A DNA stretch of 64,000 nucleotides from contig NZ_PGTS01000006.1 of NCBI RefSeq assembly GCF_002844235.1, positions 248,001 to 312,000 of the forward strand. The letters run 5' to 3'. Each line of letters starts with the position of its first letter. The stretch's first letter is position 1. Positions 35,181-45,094 of this stretch are shown piece by piece. This stretch comes from Thalassospira povalilytica (GTDB lineage: Bacteria; Pseudomonadota; Alphaproteobacteria; Rhodospirillales; Thalassospiraceae). Made by a program: the position numbers and the translations under genes. Below the pieces are notes generated by a model. The model was not told the origin of the DNA. It saw only the letters and a program-made list of their open reading frames with translations, and made no database searches.

Positions 35181-36701
35181 ATGATCTACAAGAATCCAAA
35201 TGACGCCGGCAGTCCGGTCAGCTTCAAGGGCCGTTATGAAAACTTCATTGGCGGCGAATGGGTCGCCCCGGCCAAGGGTCAGTATTTTGAAAATGTGTCG
35301 CCGGTGAATGGCAAACCGTTCTGCGAGGTCGCCCGTTCCAGCGCCGACGATATCGAAAAGGCGCTTGATGCCGCCCATGCCGCTTTCCCGGCCTGGGGTA
35401 AAACATCGGTGACCGAACGCGCCAACATGCTCAACAAAATTGCCGACCGCATGGAAGCCAATCTGGAAATGCTGGCAGTTGCCGAAACCTGGGACAATGG
35501 CAAGGCCGTGCGTGAAACGCTGGCTGCCGACATCCCGCTTGCGATTGACCATTTCCGCTATTTCGCCGGCGCCATCCGCGCACAGGAAGGGTCGCTGGGC
35601 GAGATTGACGACAACACGGTCGCCTATCACTTCCACGAACCCCTTGGTGTGGTCGGTCAGATCATTCCATGGAACTTCCCGATCCTGATGGCGGTCTGGA
35701 AACTGGCCCCGGCATTGGCGGCTGGCAACTGCGTTGTCCTGAAGCCCGCTGAACAGACCCCGGCATCAATCTGCGTTCTTTTGGAACTGATTTCCGATCT
35801 GATCCCGGCGGGCGTGGTCAACGTCGTTCAGGGCTTTGGTGTTGAAGCCGGCAAGCCGCTTGCGCAAAGCAACCGCGTTGCCAAGGTCGCCTTTACCGGT
35901 GAAACCACCACGGGCCGCCTGATCATGCAATATGCATCGGAAAACATCATTCCGGTGACCCTGGAACTGGGTGGCAAATCGCCAAACATCTTCTTTGAAG
36001 ACGTCATGGCCGCCGATGACGATTTCCGTCAGAAAGCCGCCGAAGGCATGGCGATGTTTGCCCTGAACCAGGGGGAAGTTTGCACCTGTCCGTCGCGCGC
36101 CATCATTCAGGAAAGCATCTATGACAAGTTCATGGATAACGTTCTGTCGCGCGTTGCCAGTATCAAACAGGGCAACCCGCTTGATACCGACACCATGATC
36201 GGTGCGCAGGCCTCGACCGAGCAGATGGAAAAGATCATGTCCTATCTCGACATCGGTAAGCAGGAAGGCGCACAGGTTCTGTGTGGTGGCGACAAGGCCG
36301 ATCTTGGCGGCGATCTTGCCGGTGGTTTCTATATCCAGCCGACCATCTTCAAGGGGCACAACCGGATGCGGATTTTCCAGGAGGAAATCTTTGGCCCGGT
36401 GGTCTCTGCCACCACGTTCAAGGACGAAGCCGAAGCCCTTCACATCGCCAATGACACGCTTTATGGCCTGGGTGCCGGTGTCTGGACGCGCGATGCAAAC
36501 CGTTCCTACCGCTTTGGCCGGGAAATCAAGGCCGGTCGTGTCTGGACCAATTGCTATCACCTGTATCCGGCCCATGCGGCCTTTGGCGGGTACAAGCAGT
36601 CGGGCATCGGACGTGAAAACCACAAGATGATGCTGAACCATTATCAGCAGACCAAGAACCTGCTGGTTTCGTATGATCCGAAACCGATGGGCTTCTTCTG
36701 A
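35181..36701 (+). CDS. NAD-dependent aldehyde dehydrogenase, acetaldehyde type (AcoD/ExaC-like)
   Basis: A 506-residue ALDH-superfamily enzyme that oxidises short aldehydes, most likely acetaldehyde to acetate. The general-base glutamate is in [11 protein letters not shown] and the nucleophilic cysteine in [12 protein letters not shown], a double-cysteine context typical of the AcoD/ExaC group. GGAGG precedes the ATG. The sigma-54 promoter, the divergent AcoR-like activator and the following DUF779 gene together support acetaldehyde/ethanol metabolism. Confidence 0.93.
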   Translation: MIYKNPNDAGSPVSFKGRYENFIGGEWVAPAKGQYFENVSPVNGKPFCEVARSSADDIEKALDAAHAAFPAWGKTSVTERANMLNKIADRMEANLEMLAVAETWDNGKAVRETLAADIPLAIDHFRYFAGAIRAQEGSLGEIDDNTVAYHFHEPLGVVGQIIPWNFPILMAVWKLAPALAAGNCVVLKPAEQTPASICVLLELISDLIPAGVVNVVQGFGVEAGKPLAQSNRVAKVAFTGETTTGRLIMQYASENIIPVTLELGGKSPNIFFEDVMAADDDFRQKAAEGMAMFALNQGEVCTCPSRAIIQESIYDKFMDNVLSRVASIKQGNPLDTDTMIGAQASTEQMEKIMSYLDIGKQEGAQVLCGGDKADLGGDLAGGFYIQPTIFKGHNRMRIFQEEIFGPVVSATTFKDEAEALHIANDTLYGLGAGVWTRDANRSYRFGREIKAGRVWTNCYHLYPAHAAFGGYKQSGIGRENHKMMLNHYQQTKNLLVSYDPKPMGFF

Positions 36702-36775
36702 TCGCGCAATGATCGCGGCCGGGCGCATGGCCTCCCCTGTGCGTCCGGTCATTTTTCGCGACCAAGGAGGTCCCC

Positions 36776-37183
36776 ATGACCGGATCAGAAACCATCCCCG
36801 ACCGGGTCACCGCAACCGATGCGGCGATTGAACTGATCAGGAAGCTTAAATCCATCCATGGCCCGGTGATGTTCCATCAGTCGGGCGGTTGTTGTGACGG
36901 CAGTGCGCCGATGTGCTTTCCGGACGGGGAATTCAAAACCGGCGATCAGGATGTGCTTTTGGGCAAAATCGAAGGAAGCCCGTTCTATATCGGACGCGCC
37001 CAGTTCGAATATTGGCAACATACCCAGCTGATCATTGATGTGGTGGACGGGCGTGGCGGGATGTTTTCGCTTGAAGGACCCGAAGGCAAACGCTTCCTGA
37101 CCCGATCCAGGATATTCAGCGACGACGAATGGAAGGCCCTTAAAAAGGCCGAGGAGCAAAACCCGCTGATCTCTGAAACCTGA
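36776..37183 (+). CDS. DUF779 protein
   Basis: A 135-residue protein of the DUF779 family, regularly found after AcoD/ExaC-type aldehyde dehydrogenases. It has a conserved cysteine cluster HQSGGCCDGSAPMC at about 38-51 that may bind metal or be redox-active, and FYIGRAQFEYWQHTQLIIDV downstream. GGAGG precedes the ATG. Its function is not established; the context suggests it assists the dehydrogenase. Confidence 0.85.
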   Translation: MTGSETIPDRVTATDAAIELIRKLKSIHGPVMFHQSGGCCDGSAPMCFPDGEFKTGDQDVLLGKIEGSPFYIGRAQFEYWQHTQLIIDVVDGRGGMFSLEGPEGKRFLTRSRIFSDDEWKALKKAEEQNPLISET

Positions 37184-37300
37184 TTTCTGTGTGTTACCCG
37201 TGGCGTTTCGCATCCGGTGTCATCCCCCATGATGCCACTCCCCGAAACGCCGGAAGATGCTGACGGTTTTCCTACCCTTTCCGTGGCTTCTTCTTCCTTG

Positions 37301-37340
37301 CCCGCTGCCTTTACCCATTCGGGCAGCGGGTATTTTTTTT
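37301..37340 (+). terminator. Terminator after the DUF779 gene
   Basis: The stem CCCGCTGCC (37301-37309) / GGCAGCGGG (37322-37330) is followed by TATTTTTTTT. Confidence 0.88.
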
Positions 37341-37364
37341 GCCCGGACGGTGGGTAGGTAAATT

Positions 37365-38375
37365 CTATGCCGTGCCAAGCAGCACGATCACAAACCCGCT
37401 TAGCATGCAAAGCACTGCAAGCGACATCAGGGCCGCCATCACAACCCGCCCGCCGACATGCATGACATTTCGGATATCAACACTTAATCCCAATGCCGCC
37501 ATGGCAAGAATGGTCAGGAACGAAGACACGGCTTTCATGCCACCAAGGGCAAATTCCGGCAATAGTCCGAATGAACGGGCCGTCATCATGACGATAAAGC
37601 CGATAATGAACCATGGCACGACCTGCGCAATCGGAAGACGGGTTTCACGTGCCCGCCCGCCAATCAGCGCCAGGCCGAAAATCACCGGCCCCAGCATCAA
37701 AACCCGGATCAGCTTGACCAATGTACCAATCTGCACCGCCAAGGCACCGGCCGGCGCGGTTGCGGCCAGAACCTGCGGGACGGCATAAACCGTCAGGCCC
37801 GAAAAAATACCATATTGGGTGGCGGATAATCCAAGCCCGGCATGCAGCATCGGCAGGATGAAAACAAACAGAACGCCAAGTATCGCCGTAAAGGAAATTG
37901 ATGCCGCCACATCGTCCGACCGTGCATCAATCACCGGTGCGGTCGCGGCAATCGCCGAATTACCGCAAATCGAATTGCCGCACGCCACCAGCATCGCAAG
38001 ATGCCTGGTCAGCCCAAGCGCACGCCCGATATGATAGCTGACAAACAGGCTGATACAGACAACGGCAATGATTGCCGCCACCAGCCCGCCCCCGGCCGAT
38101 CCGATGGCCTGTGCACTGATCGACCCGCCCAGCAACACGATGGCAATTTCAAGCACCGTCTTGCCACAAAACCGCACCCCGGCGAAATAACGCGGCGCCA
38201 GACCAAACACGGATCGCACCACCACCCCGATCAGAATGGCAAAGACCAGACTTTCCACCCAGCCCCGCCCCAGCAGAACACGTTCGGCATGCTCGACAAG
38301 CTTGGCGGCAAGCGCGACCATAAGGGTCACGGCAAGTCCGGGCAGGATCGGTTTGATGCGGGTGTTAAAAAACAT
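37365..38375 (-). CDS. YeiH-family putative exporter
   Basis: A 336-residue inner-membrane protein of the YeiH (UPF0324) family with about ten membrane segments. Family landmarks include the first-half ILIGVVVRSV, LLGGSISAQAI and the loop ACGNSICGNSAIAATAPVI. Some members have been proposed to export sulfate or sulfonate degradation products; the substrate here is unknown. The divergent LysR gene mirrors the yeiE-yeiH pair of enterobacteria. Confidence 0.85.
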   Translation of the reverse strand: MFFNTRIKPILPGLAVTLMVALAAKLVEHAERVLLGRGWVESLVFAILIGVVVRSVFGLAPRYFAGVRFCGKTVLEIAIVLLGGSISAQAIGSAGGGLVAAIIAVVCISLFVSYHIGRALGLTRHLAMLVACGNSICGNSAIAATAPVIDARSDDVAASISFTAILGVLFVFILPMLHAGLGLSATQYGIFSGLTVYAVPQVLAATAPAGALAVQIGTLVKLIRVLMLGPVIFGLALIGGRARETRLPIAQVVPWFIIGFIVMMTARSFGLLPEFALGGMKAVSSFLTILAMAALGLSVDIRNVMHVGGRVVMAALMSLAVLCMLSGFVIVLLGTA

Positions 38376-38607
38376 GATTTTCCTGTGTTTTGATCACAGT
38401 CGGAAAATCTCACGCCAAACCATTTACTTCCATCGAATAAAAATTCATATTTCATTCGATTAAATCGAATGATTAAGGCAAGGTCCCCCATCACGCGGCC
38501 CCGCCATTGCAAACAGCCCAGTGCGCGGCGCCGGACTCTGCCCCGCGTTTAAAGTCCCCCGGCATGGGCGGGCAAGACGCCAGACCACAGCGGAAGATAC
38601 CAACGCC

Positions 38608-39501
38608 ATGATGACGCTTGAACAATTGCAGATCTTCGTTGCCGTCGCCGAACGCGAACATCTGACCCGCGCGGCCGAGGCCATTGGCCTGACCCCGTCT
38701 GCGGTCAGTTCGGCAATCAAGAACCTGGAAGGCTTTTATGGCGTGGCGCTGTTTAACCGGGTCGGACGACGGATCGAACTGACCCAGACCGGGCGCCTGT
38801 TTCTTGACGAAGCCAAATCAACACTGGCACGCGCCCGTGCCGCCGAACTGACACTGGCCGAACTGGGTGGTATGCAACGTGGCGATCTGAATGTTTATGC
38901 CAGCCAAACCATTGCCAGTTACTGGTTGCCCCCGTTCCTGATGAAGTTTCATGACCAGTATCCCGGCATTGAAATCCATCTGACAATCGGCAACACCAAA
39001 ACCGTATCGGATGCGGTACGTGGCGGGGCGGCTGATATCGGCTTTATCGAAGGCGACATTGATGAACCCGCCCTGGCCAAACGCGAAGTTGCCGAAGATG
39101 CGCTGGTGATTGTGGTTGGCCCCAAGCATCCCTGGGCCGATGGCAGGCCGCTGACCGCACAGGCCCTGATCACCCAGACCAACTGGATCCTGCGCGAAGC
39201 CGGATCAGGCACCAGATCGGAATTTGAAAGCGCGCTGCGTGATCTTGATGTTGATCCGGCGCGCCTTAAAACCGCGCTGGTCCTGCCCAGCAACGAGGCC
39301 GTGATTACCGCGGTTGAAACCGGCACAGCCGCCACCGCCGTTTCACAATTCGCGGTCAGTTCCCTGATCGCGCAGGGCCGACTGGCGCGCGCAAGCTTCC
39401 CGATCCCGCCGCGTAAATTCATGGTCCTGCGTCACAAGGAACGCAAACAGACGCAAAGTTCACTGGCGCTGGAAAAGCTGTGCCTCGCGGTTACCTCATA
39501 G
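38608..39501 (+). CDS. LysR-family transcriptional regulator
   Basis: A 297-residue regulator. The N-terminal HTH (LTRAAEAIGLTPSAVSSAI, about 20-38) is followed by the two-lobed effector domain (DLNVYASQTIASYWLPPFL). The start at 38608 or 38611 (adjacent ATG codons) gives normal family length; the open frame extends upstream without similarity. It is divergent from the YeiH-type exporter and probably controls it. Confidence 0.9.
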   Translation: MMTLEQLQIFVAVAEREHLTRAAEAIGLTPSAVSSAIKNLEGFYGVALFNRVGRRIELTQTGRLFLDEAKSTLARARAAELTLAELGGMQRGDLNVYASQTIASYWLPPFLMKFHDQYPGIEIHLTIGNTKTVSDAVRGGAADIGFIEGDIDEPALAKREVAEDALVIVVGPKHPWADGRPLTAQALITQTNWILREAGSGTRSEFESALRDLDVDPARLKTALVLPSNEAVITAVETGTAATAVSQFAVSSLIAQGRLARASFPIPPRKFMVLRHKERKQTQSSLALEKLCLAVTS

Positions 39502-39532
39502 CCTGGAAGATCGGACATCAGAGTTTGCCCGA

Positions 39533-40468
39533 TTACTGGACATCACCCATGACCGATACCTTTTCCGTATCGAGCCTACCCGGTGAACCATTCAATCGCG
39601 CGTCCCCAATCAACAGGCCGCGTGAAATGATGCTTCCTTCAACGCAACACCAGAAGGCTGTTACGAACGCTGCCAAGACCCGCAAACATACAAAGAAAGT
39701 GATCCTCTCCTCCGGGGTTCCTGCAAATTCCCCGTCTCCAAATTGCAAGATCATTCCCTTGATAATTGGTGTGGCGGCAGAGAAAGCTACCAACTGAATG
39801 ATCAACAATGCGGGCAAAACCAACAAACTTTTCCCGACAATGTACCAAAAAGTCTTCTTGCCTCTTGCGAACGCGCGTCGCGCCGAACTTTTTCCACCCT
39901 GTATTACCGAAACGGGCCAAGTCACAAACAGAACACCAAGAACGAGCGTCGCAAATATCGACACGACTGCTATCGCAACGATGTAAACGGGTAGCTCTTG
40001 ACTTCCTTGGATAAGGCCTTGCGAGACATTCACCCACAGCAGATGCTGCCAGAATACAATCTCTGCTGTTAAGGCAAGCACCATAATCAGCATGCGATTC
40101 AGAAACGAGAAGAACATCCCCCCGCTCTGTCTTGAAAAAGCAAACCAGCAAGGAGCGCCATTGAGATTAAATGAATGCACGGAGTACATCAAAGCAGCAA
40201 AAGGAACTGTGAAGGCAATAGCCACAGGGAAAACAACCAGCCCCATGGGCTGTTCAACCCTCAGCGTGAAGCCATCTTTGCTGACTGAGACGACTTGAGC
40301 AGGCCCGAAACTCGAAAGCACGAATTCAAGCCCGACCATAGCAAAGATGGCGAGCAAGATGATTGGAAGGTTGTAGAAAAACCCATTCCATGCATCATGA
40401 AGTATCCAATTCTCAAACTTTGGATCGTTGAAATTCTTTGGCTGTTTTTGATGCTCAATGTCAGTCAC
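39533..40468 (-). CDS. Multi-spanning membrane protein of a local family, copy 1
   Basis: A 311-residue inner-membrane protein with about six segments and no recognised domain. It carries the motif RRAFARGKKTFWYIVGK between segments four and five, shared in varied form with the proteins at 45095, 46031 and 46830. GC content is lower than in the flanking genes. Function is unknown. Confidence 0.7.
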   Translation of the reverse strand: MTDIEHQKQPKNFNDPKFENWILHDAWNGFFYNLPIILLAIFAMVGLEFVLSSFGPAQVVSVSKDGFTLRVEQPMGLVVFPVAIAFTVPFAALMYSVHSFNLNGAPCWFAFSRQSGGMFFSFLNRMLIMVLALTAEIVFWQHLLWVNVSQGLIQGSQELPVYIVAIAVVSIFATLVLGVLFVTWPVSVIQGGKSSARRAFARGKKTFWYIVGKSLLVLPALLIIQLVAFSAATPIIKGMILQFGDGEFAGTPEERITFFVCLRVLAAFVTAFWCCVEGSIISRGLLIGDARLNGSPGRLDTEKVSVMGDVQ

Positions 40469-41118
40469 AAGTTGGCCTTATTTCCTGAAAGCTATAACCA
40501 GATACGCTAAACATTTTCGGCGATTGGCCTACACGTTCCGTTGGATCACATAGCCCATGATAATCCAACCTACCCAAACAGCCCCTTCTTAGAAAAAGTG
40601 CCGCCAATTTCCGAGGATAGTCAGAAGTTTCAGATGCTGAGCCAGTTGCAAAAGTGAAATACTAAAACCGACTATCAAGAGTTGGAAAACCAATCTCCTT
40701 AGATCGGCAAAACTCTATGTCCACAAGCTATCTTCAAACTTCCTGGTTGCTTCCTCTTTCAAAGTCCGTCCCCAACCATTTATCTTTCGGCTTTCAAAAT
40801 CGATTGGTATCAAGTTTTAGAATTTCCAACCGCTCTAACCTATGACGAAAATCACACCTCTCCCTTTGATACTCAATCCCTCCTTCGAATAGGGGTTAAG
40901 TCGCCAATCGGTTCTTCAACCGTCATTTTGGAAATTTTCCAAATGTAAATTGCGAATGCGCAATGCAGCATTTCTCGCAAACTTCTATCGATTTCCTTAT
41001 ACAGACCGGCTCCTGATTGGTGGTTTAAGCCCGTCAGGTCAATCAATGAACGGTTTCGCATTGCGGTGAAACACGGGGTCGGACAGGAAGGCTTTGCCTG
41101 ATAGAAGGACCAACGCCA
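40469..41118. other. Long AT-rich gap upstream of cydA
   Basis: These 650 bases hold no convincing gene. A 62-codon leftward frame at 40873-41061 has no good start site or codon pattern. A palindrome TTTGGAAA-T-TTTCCAAA lies at 40927-40943, about 175 bases before cydA, and could be an operator. The base composition matches the preceding accessory membrane gene. Confidence 0.4.
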
Positions 41119-42504
41119 ATGCTTGATGCAGAAATATTGGCACGCATACAGTTTGCTTTTACCGTTTCATTCCACATCATTTTCCCGTCATTTACCATCG
41201 GGCTTGCGAGCTTTTTGTTCGTGCTTGAAGCGATGTGGTTGCGCACCCGTGATGACACCTATCTGGCACTTTACAAATTCTGGCTGAAAATCTTTGCGCT
41301 GGCCTTTGGCATGGGGGTCGTATCCGGGATTGTGATGTCCTATCAGTTTGGTACGAACTGGGGACCGTTTTCGGAATTTACCGGCGGCGTGATCGGCCCG
41401 CTGATGGCGTATGAAGTTCTAAGCGCCTTCTTCCTTGAGGCCGGATTCCTTGGCATCATGCTGTTTGGTTTAAACCGGGTCGGGCCAAAGCTTCATTTCC
41501 TTGCCACCACCATGGTTGCGGTTGGAACCCTGTTTTCGGCCTTCTGGATTTTGTCAGCCAATAGCTGGATGCAAACACCTGATGGCTATGTGATTGAAAA
41601 TGGTCGTGCGGTTGTCACAAGCTGGATCGATGCGATTTTCAATCCAAGCTTCCCCTATCGTCTGGTTCATATGGTTCTGGCCGCCTATCTGACCACCGCC
41701 TTTGTCGTGGGTGCCGTCGGGGCGCTGCATTTGTTGCGTGATCGGGAAAACCGCGCGGCCCGCATCATGTTTTCCATGGCCATGTGGATGGCAGCCATTG
41801 TCGCCCCGATCCAGATCGTCGCAGGTGACATGCACGGGCTTAACACCCTTGAACATCAACCGGCCAAGGTTGCCGCGATGGAAGGCCATTTTGAAACCCG
41901 CGAAGGCGCACCGCTGATCCTGTTTGGCCTGCCCGACATGAAGGCCGAGGAAACCAAATACGCGATAGAAATCCCCAAGCTGGGCTCGATGATCCTGACC
42001 CATGACTGGGATGGCAAGATCACGGGGCTTAAGGATTTTGCACCGGAAGACCGCCCCAATGCCCCGATCGTTTTCTGGACGTTCCGGATCATGGTCGGCA
42101 TCGGGGTTTTGATGGCCTTGCTTGGTATCGCAAGCCTGATCGCCCGGTTCCGGCACAAGCTTTATGACTGCAAGCATTTGCATCGCTTTGCACTGGTCAT
42201 GGGGCCAAGCGGCTTTGTCGCCATTCTGGCAGGCTGGTTCACCACCGAAGTCGGGCGACAGCCATGGGTGGTTTATGGATTGATGCGCACATCCGAGGCC
42301 GGATCACCTGTCACTGCCACGGCAATTGCCGGATCGCTGATCGCCTTTGTCGTCGTCTATTCCATCGTGTTCGGGGTGGGGACGGCCTATATCCTGCGCG
42401 CCATGAACCATGATCCGCGTAACGCGCATGTGCCCACCGGTGAATTCCTTCGTGCCGGGGGCCGTCAATTGGCCGCGCATAACAATCCGCAGGCAGGAGA
42501 ATGA
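41119..42504 (+). CDS. cydA: Cytochrome bd ubiquinol oxidase subunit I, CIO type
   Basis: A 461-residue subunit of a quinol oxidase reducing oxygen to water at the inner membrane. Heme ligands are in SFHIIFPSF (His19 region), RLVHMVLAAY and FRIMVGIG. The Q loop is short, as in cyanide-insensitive oxidases (CioA). The GRQPWVVYGLMRTSEA stretch is a family hallmark. The ATG follows a weak AGAAGGAC site. CydB overlaps the stop. Confidence 0.93.
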   Translation: MLDAEILARIQFAFTVSFHIIFPSFTIGLASFLFVLEAMWLRTRDDTYLALYKFWLKIFALAFGMGVVSGIVMSYQFGTNWGPFSEFTGGVIGPLMAYEVLSAFFLEAGFLGIMLFGLNRVGPKLHFLATTMVAVGTLFSAFWILSANSWMQTPDGYVIENGRAVVTSWIDAIFNPSFPYRLVHMVLAAYLTTAFVVGAVGALHLLRDRENRAARIMFSMAMWMAAIVAPIQIVAGDMHGLNTLEHQPAKVAAMEGHFETREGAPLILFGLPDMKAEETKYAIEIPKLGSMILTHDWDGKITGLKDFAPEDRPNAPIVFWTFRIMVGIGVLMALLGIASLIARFRHKLYDCKHLHRFALVMGPSGFVAILAGWFTTEVGRQPWVVYGLMRTSEAGSPVTATAIAGSLIAFVVVYSIVFGVGTAYILRAMNHDPRNAHVPTGEFLRAGGRQLAAHNNPQAGE

Positions 42505-42506
42505 TC

Positions 42507-43499
42507 ATGGATTATCAACTGATCTGGGTTCTTTTGATCGCGGTTGCGGTTTTCGCCTATGTCACGCTCGACGGTTTTGATCTTGGGATCGGCATTCTGT
42601 TTCCGTTCATCAAGGACCCGGTCAAACGCGGTCGCATGATGAATACGGTCGCCCCGATCTGGGATGGCAATGAAACCTGGCTGGTGCTGGGGGGCGGCGG
42701 GCTTTATGCCGCCTTCCCCAAGGCCTATTCACTGCTGATGACGGCCTTTTACATTCCGGTGTTTGTCATGCTGCTTGCCCTTGTTTTTCGGGGGGTGGCG
42801 TTTGAATTCCGGTTCAAAAGCAAGAACCATCAGAAACATTGGGATATCGCCTTTTCGACCGGATCAATCATCGCAAGCGCCATGCAGGGTGCGATGCTCG
42901 GCGGCTTTATCGAAGGCATTGCCGTTGAAAATGGCCGTTTTGTCGGCGGGGCGTTTGACTGGCTCAGTCCGTTTTCGATCTTTTGCGCCACGGCGGTTGT
43001 TGTCGGCTATGCCCTGCTTGGTACCGGCTGGCTGATCATGAAGATGGAAGGCGATTTTCAGGGCAATCTGCGCCGTCTTGCCAAACCGGCCGTGATCTGG
43101 ATGGCAGCAAACCTTGCTGTAGTGTCGCTGATGACCACTTACGTCAATCCGGCCTATGCCGAACGCTGGTTTGCAATGCCCAATCTGGCCTTTCTGGCCC
43201 CGATCCCATTGATCACGGCCGGGCTTTTATTCTGGTTATGGCGGGCGGTTTCGCATCGGGAAAAGACGGTTTTTGGCATTACGCTTGGCATCTTTTTCCT
43301 GTGCTATCTGGGTTTTGGCATCACGCTTTATCCCAATATCGTCCCACCAATGATCACGTTCCGCGATGCGGCGGCACCGCAAAACAGCCTTGCCTTCATG
43401 CTGGTCGGGGCCGTGATCCTGTTGCCGGTGATCTTTGCCTATACCGCTTATGCCTATTGGGTGTTCCGCGGCAAGGTCAGTGACGAGGGGTATCATTAA
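42507..43499 (+). CDS. cydB: Cytochrome bd ubiquinol oxidase subunit II
   Basis: A 330-residue partner of CydA with about eight membrane segments. The start region WVLLIAVAVFAYVTLDGFDL and WDGNETWLVLGGGG are family fingerprints. I prefer ATG 42507, seven bases behind AGGAG; ATG 42501 overlaps the cydA stop (ATGA) but is too near that site. The stop overlaps the start of the small peptide gene by one base. Confidence 0.93.
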   Translation: MDYQLIWVLLIAVAVFAYVTLDGFDLGIGILFPFIKDPVKRGRMMNTVAPIWDGNETWLVLGGGGLYAAFPKAYSLLMTAFYIPVFVMLLALVFRGVAFEFRFKSKNHQKHWDIAFSTGSIIASAMQGAMLGGFIEGIAVENGRFVGGAFDWLSPFSIFCATAVVVGYALLGTGWLIMKMEGDFQGNLRRLAKPAVIWMAANLAVVSLMTTYVNPAYAERWFAMPNLAFLAPIPLITAGLLFWLWRAVSHREKTVFGITLGIFFLCYLGFGITLYPNIVPPMITFRDAAAPQNSLAFMLVGAVILLPVIFAYTAYAYWVFRGKVSDEGYH

Positions 43500-43621
43500 T
43501 GCTGCACATCACTGCGGAAAGAACCAGACGTCTGCTTTGGTTTATCGGGCTTTATATCGGCGGGATTGTCGGGGTCGGGCTTGCGGCCTTTTTGCTTAAG
43601 GCCCTGCTGGGTCAGGCATAA
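43499..43621 (+). CDS. DUF2474-type small membrane peptide of cytochrome bd
   Basis: A 40-residue peptide with a basic N-terminus and one membrane helix (LLWFIGLYIGGIVGVGLAAF). The ATG overlaps the cydB stop (TAATG), so it is translationally coupled. Position and pattern match DUF2474 peptides following CIO-type cydAB, the likely functional counterpart of CydX, which stabilises the oxidase. This is easily missed because of its size. Confidence 0.8.
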   Translation: MLHITAERTRRLLWFIGLYIGGIVGVGLAAFLLKALLGQA

Positions 43622-43675
43622 ACATCCCCGACCACATATGAAATTGCCTGTCATAATCCCCCGGACAGGCAGTCG

Positions 43676-43719
43676 CCCGGCAGCAAAATCCCCCACCCTG
43701 CTGCCGGGTTCTTTTTTTC
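43676..43719 (+). terminator. Terminator of the cytochrome bd operon
   Basis: The stem CCCGGCAGCA (43676-43685) / TGCTGCCGGG (43699-43708) is followed by a T-rich tract that reaches the stop codon of the convergent gene. Confidence 0.9.
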
Positions 43720-44936
43720 TACTGGTTGTCCTTGCGCCGGATCAGATCGGCCAGCCGTTCGATCCCGGCGCGAATGCGTTCGGGCTTTTCGGTGGCGAAG
43801 CTGAACCGGGCAGTATTGCGCCCCGACTGGTCACAGAAAAAGGCCTGACCGGGGACAAAGGCGACCCTGGCATCTTCCATTGCCTCGACCAGTAGGGCGC
43901 GGGCGTCAATATTGTCGGGCAATGTTAACCATACAAACATGCCGCCCTTGGGCCGGGAATAGCTGACATCATCTGGCATGAATTCGTCCATCGCGCCCAG
44001 CATCGCATCGCGCTTGGCGCGGTATGCATCACGCAGGGTTTCAATATGGGCCGGGAACAGCTTGCTTGCGGCACGAAGCGCAATTTCCTGATTGATGGTT
44101 GAAACATGCAGATCGCCCGCCTGCTTCATCAGAACCAGTTGGCGGATCACCGGGCGCGGTGCGGTTACCCAACCGATGCGCAAGGCCGGGGCCAGCGTTT
44201 TTGAAAATGTGCCCAGCTGAATGACGCTACCGGCATCCGGATTGCTGCCCGCTTCATCAAGTGCCAGAAGCGATGGCAGAGTTTCGCCTTCATAGGACAG
44301 CTTGCAATAGGCGGCATCTTCAATAATCACCGCGCCATATTTGCGCGCGGTTTCAAGAACCGCCATCCGGCGATCCAGGCTATAGGACCGACCGGTCGGG
44401 TTCTGGAAATCGGGCGCCAGATAGGCAATGCGTGCACCATTGGCAAAGGCCGCATCAAGTTCGGCAATGATCGGGCCGTCTTCGTCCATATTGATGCCGA
44501 CATAGCTTGGCCGACGCATCGAAAAGGCCTGCATGGCGCCAAGGTAGCTTGGCTTTTCCATCACGATTTCGCGGCCGGGCTCCAGCAACAGGCGGGCAAT
44601 CATATCAAGTGCCTGCTGCGCCCCGCAGGTAATCAGGATATTGTCGATATCACGGGTTGCCCCCGCCTTGGCCAGATCATCGGCAATCCATTGCCGCAAT
44701 CCCGGCAAACCTTCGCTGATCGAATATTGCAGGCTGCGACGGCCGGCCGCCTCATCACGGGTCAGGCCATCAAACATATCATGAAAATCAGACAACGGGA
44801 AAAGATCCGGGTCCGGCACCCCACCGGCGAACGAGGTAATTTCCGGGCGTTCGGCAACCTTCAGCAAATCACGAATTTCCGACGCCCGCAAAGCACGGGC
44901 ATCGGGCACAATCATCTCGTTCCATTGGATCGTCAT
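43719..44936 (-). CDS. PLP-dependent aminotransferase, class I/II (2-aminoadipate-type)
   Basis: A 405-residue fold-type I aminotransferase. The PLP lysine is in GTFSKTLAPALRIGW; the aspartate and tyrosine that hold the cofactor are in IIEDAAYCKL; substrate carboxylate contacts include APDFQNPTGRS. This layout is that of the LysN/aromatic/2-aminoadipate group, which also forms the C-terminal half of MocR regulators, but no DNA-binding domain is present here. A long inverted repeat lies just upstream. Confidence 0.88.
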   Translation of the reverse strand: MTIQWNEMIVPDARALRASEIRDLLKVAERPEITSFAGGVPDPDLFPLSDFHDMFDGLTRDEAAGRRSLQYSISEGLPGLRQWIADDLAKAGATRDIDNILITCGAQQALDMIARLLLEPGREIVMEKPSYLGAMQAFSMRRPSYVGINMDEDGPIIAELDAAFANGARIAYLAPDFQNPTGRSYSLDRRMAVLETARKYGAVIIEDAAYCKLSYEGETLPSLLALDEAGSNPDAGSVIQLGTFSKTLAPALRIGWVTAPRPVIRQLVLMKQAGDLHVSTINQEIALRAASKLFPAHIETLRDAYRAKRDAMLGAMDEFMPDDVSYSRPKGGMFVWLTLPDNIDARALLVEAMEDARVAFVPGQAFFCDQSGRNTARFSFATEKPERIRAGIERLADLIRRKDNQ

Positions 44937-44946
44937 GGCATCCTCA

Positions 44947-44992
44947 TTAGGTCAGTCTTCTTGACGTTATTTGGCAAGGAACACTGACCTAA
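44947..44992. promoter_or_regulatory. Inverted repeat at the aminotransferase promoter
   Basis: A perfect 10-base repeat, TTAGGTCAGT (44947-44956) and ACTGACCTAA (44983-44992), separated by 26 bases and starting 11 bases upstream of the leftward start codon. It looks like a pair of operator half sites about three and a half helical turns apart. Confidence 0.6.
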
Positions 44993-45094
44993 ATCAAGTT
45001 TATTTTTATATAGGCGACAATTTTGAAATAAAATTACCGAAAACATAAATCCGCAGCCGTTAGTTTGTTCGCAGACAAACATCAGATTTCGGCG

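Noticed and set aside
40873..41061. 62-codon leftward frame upstream of cydA
   Set aside because: It lies in AT-rich noncoding sequence and lacks a ribosome site and coding bias.
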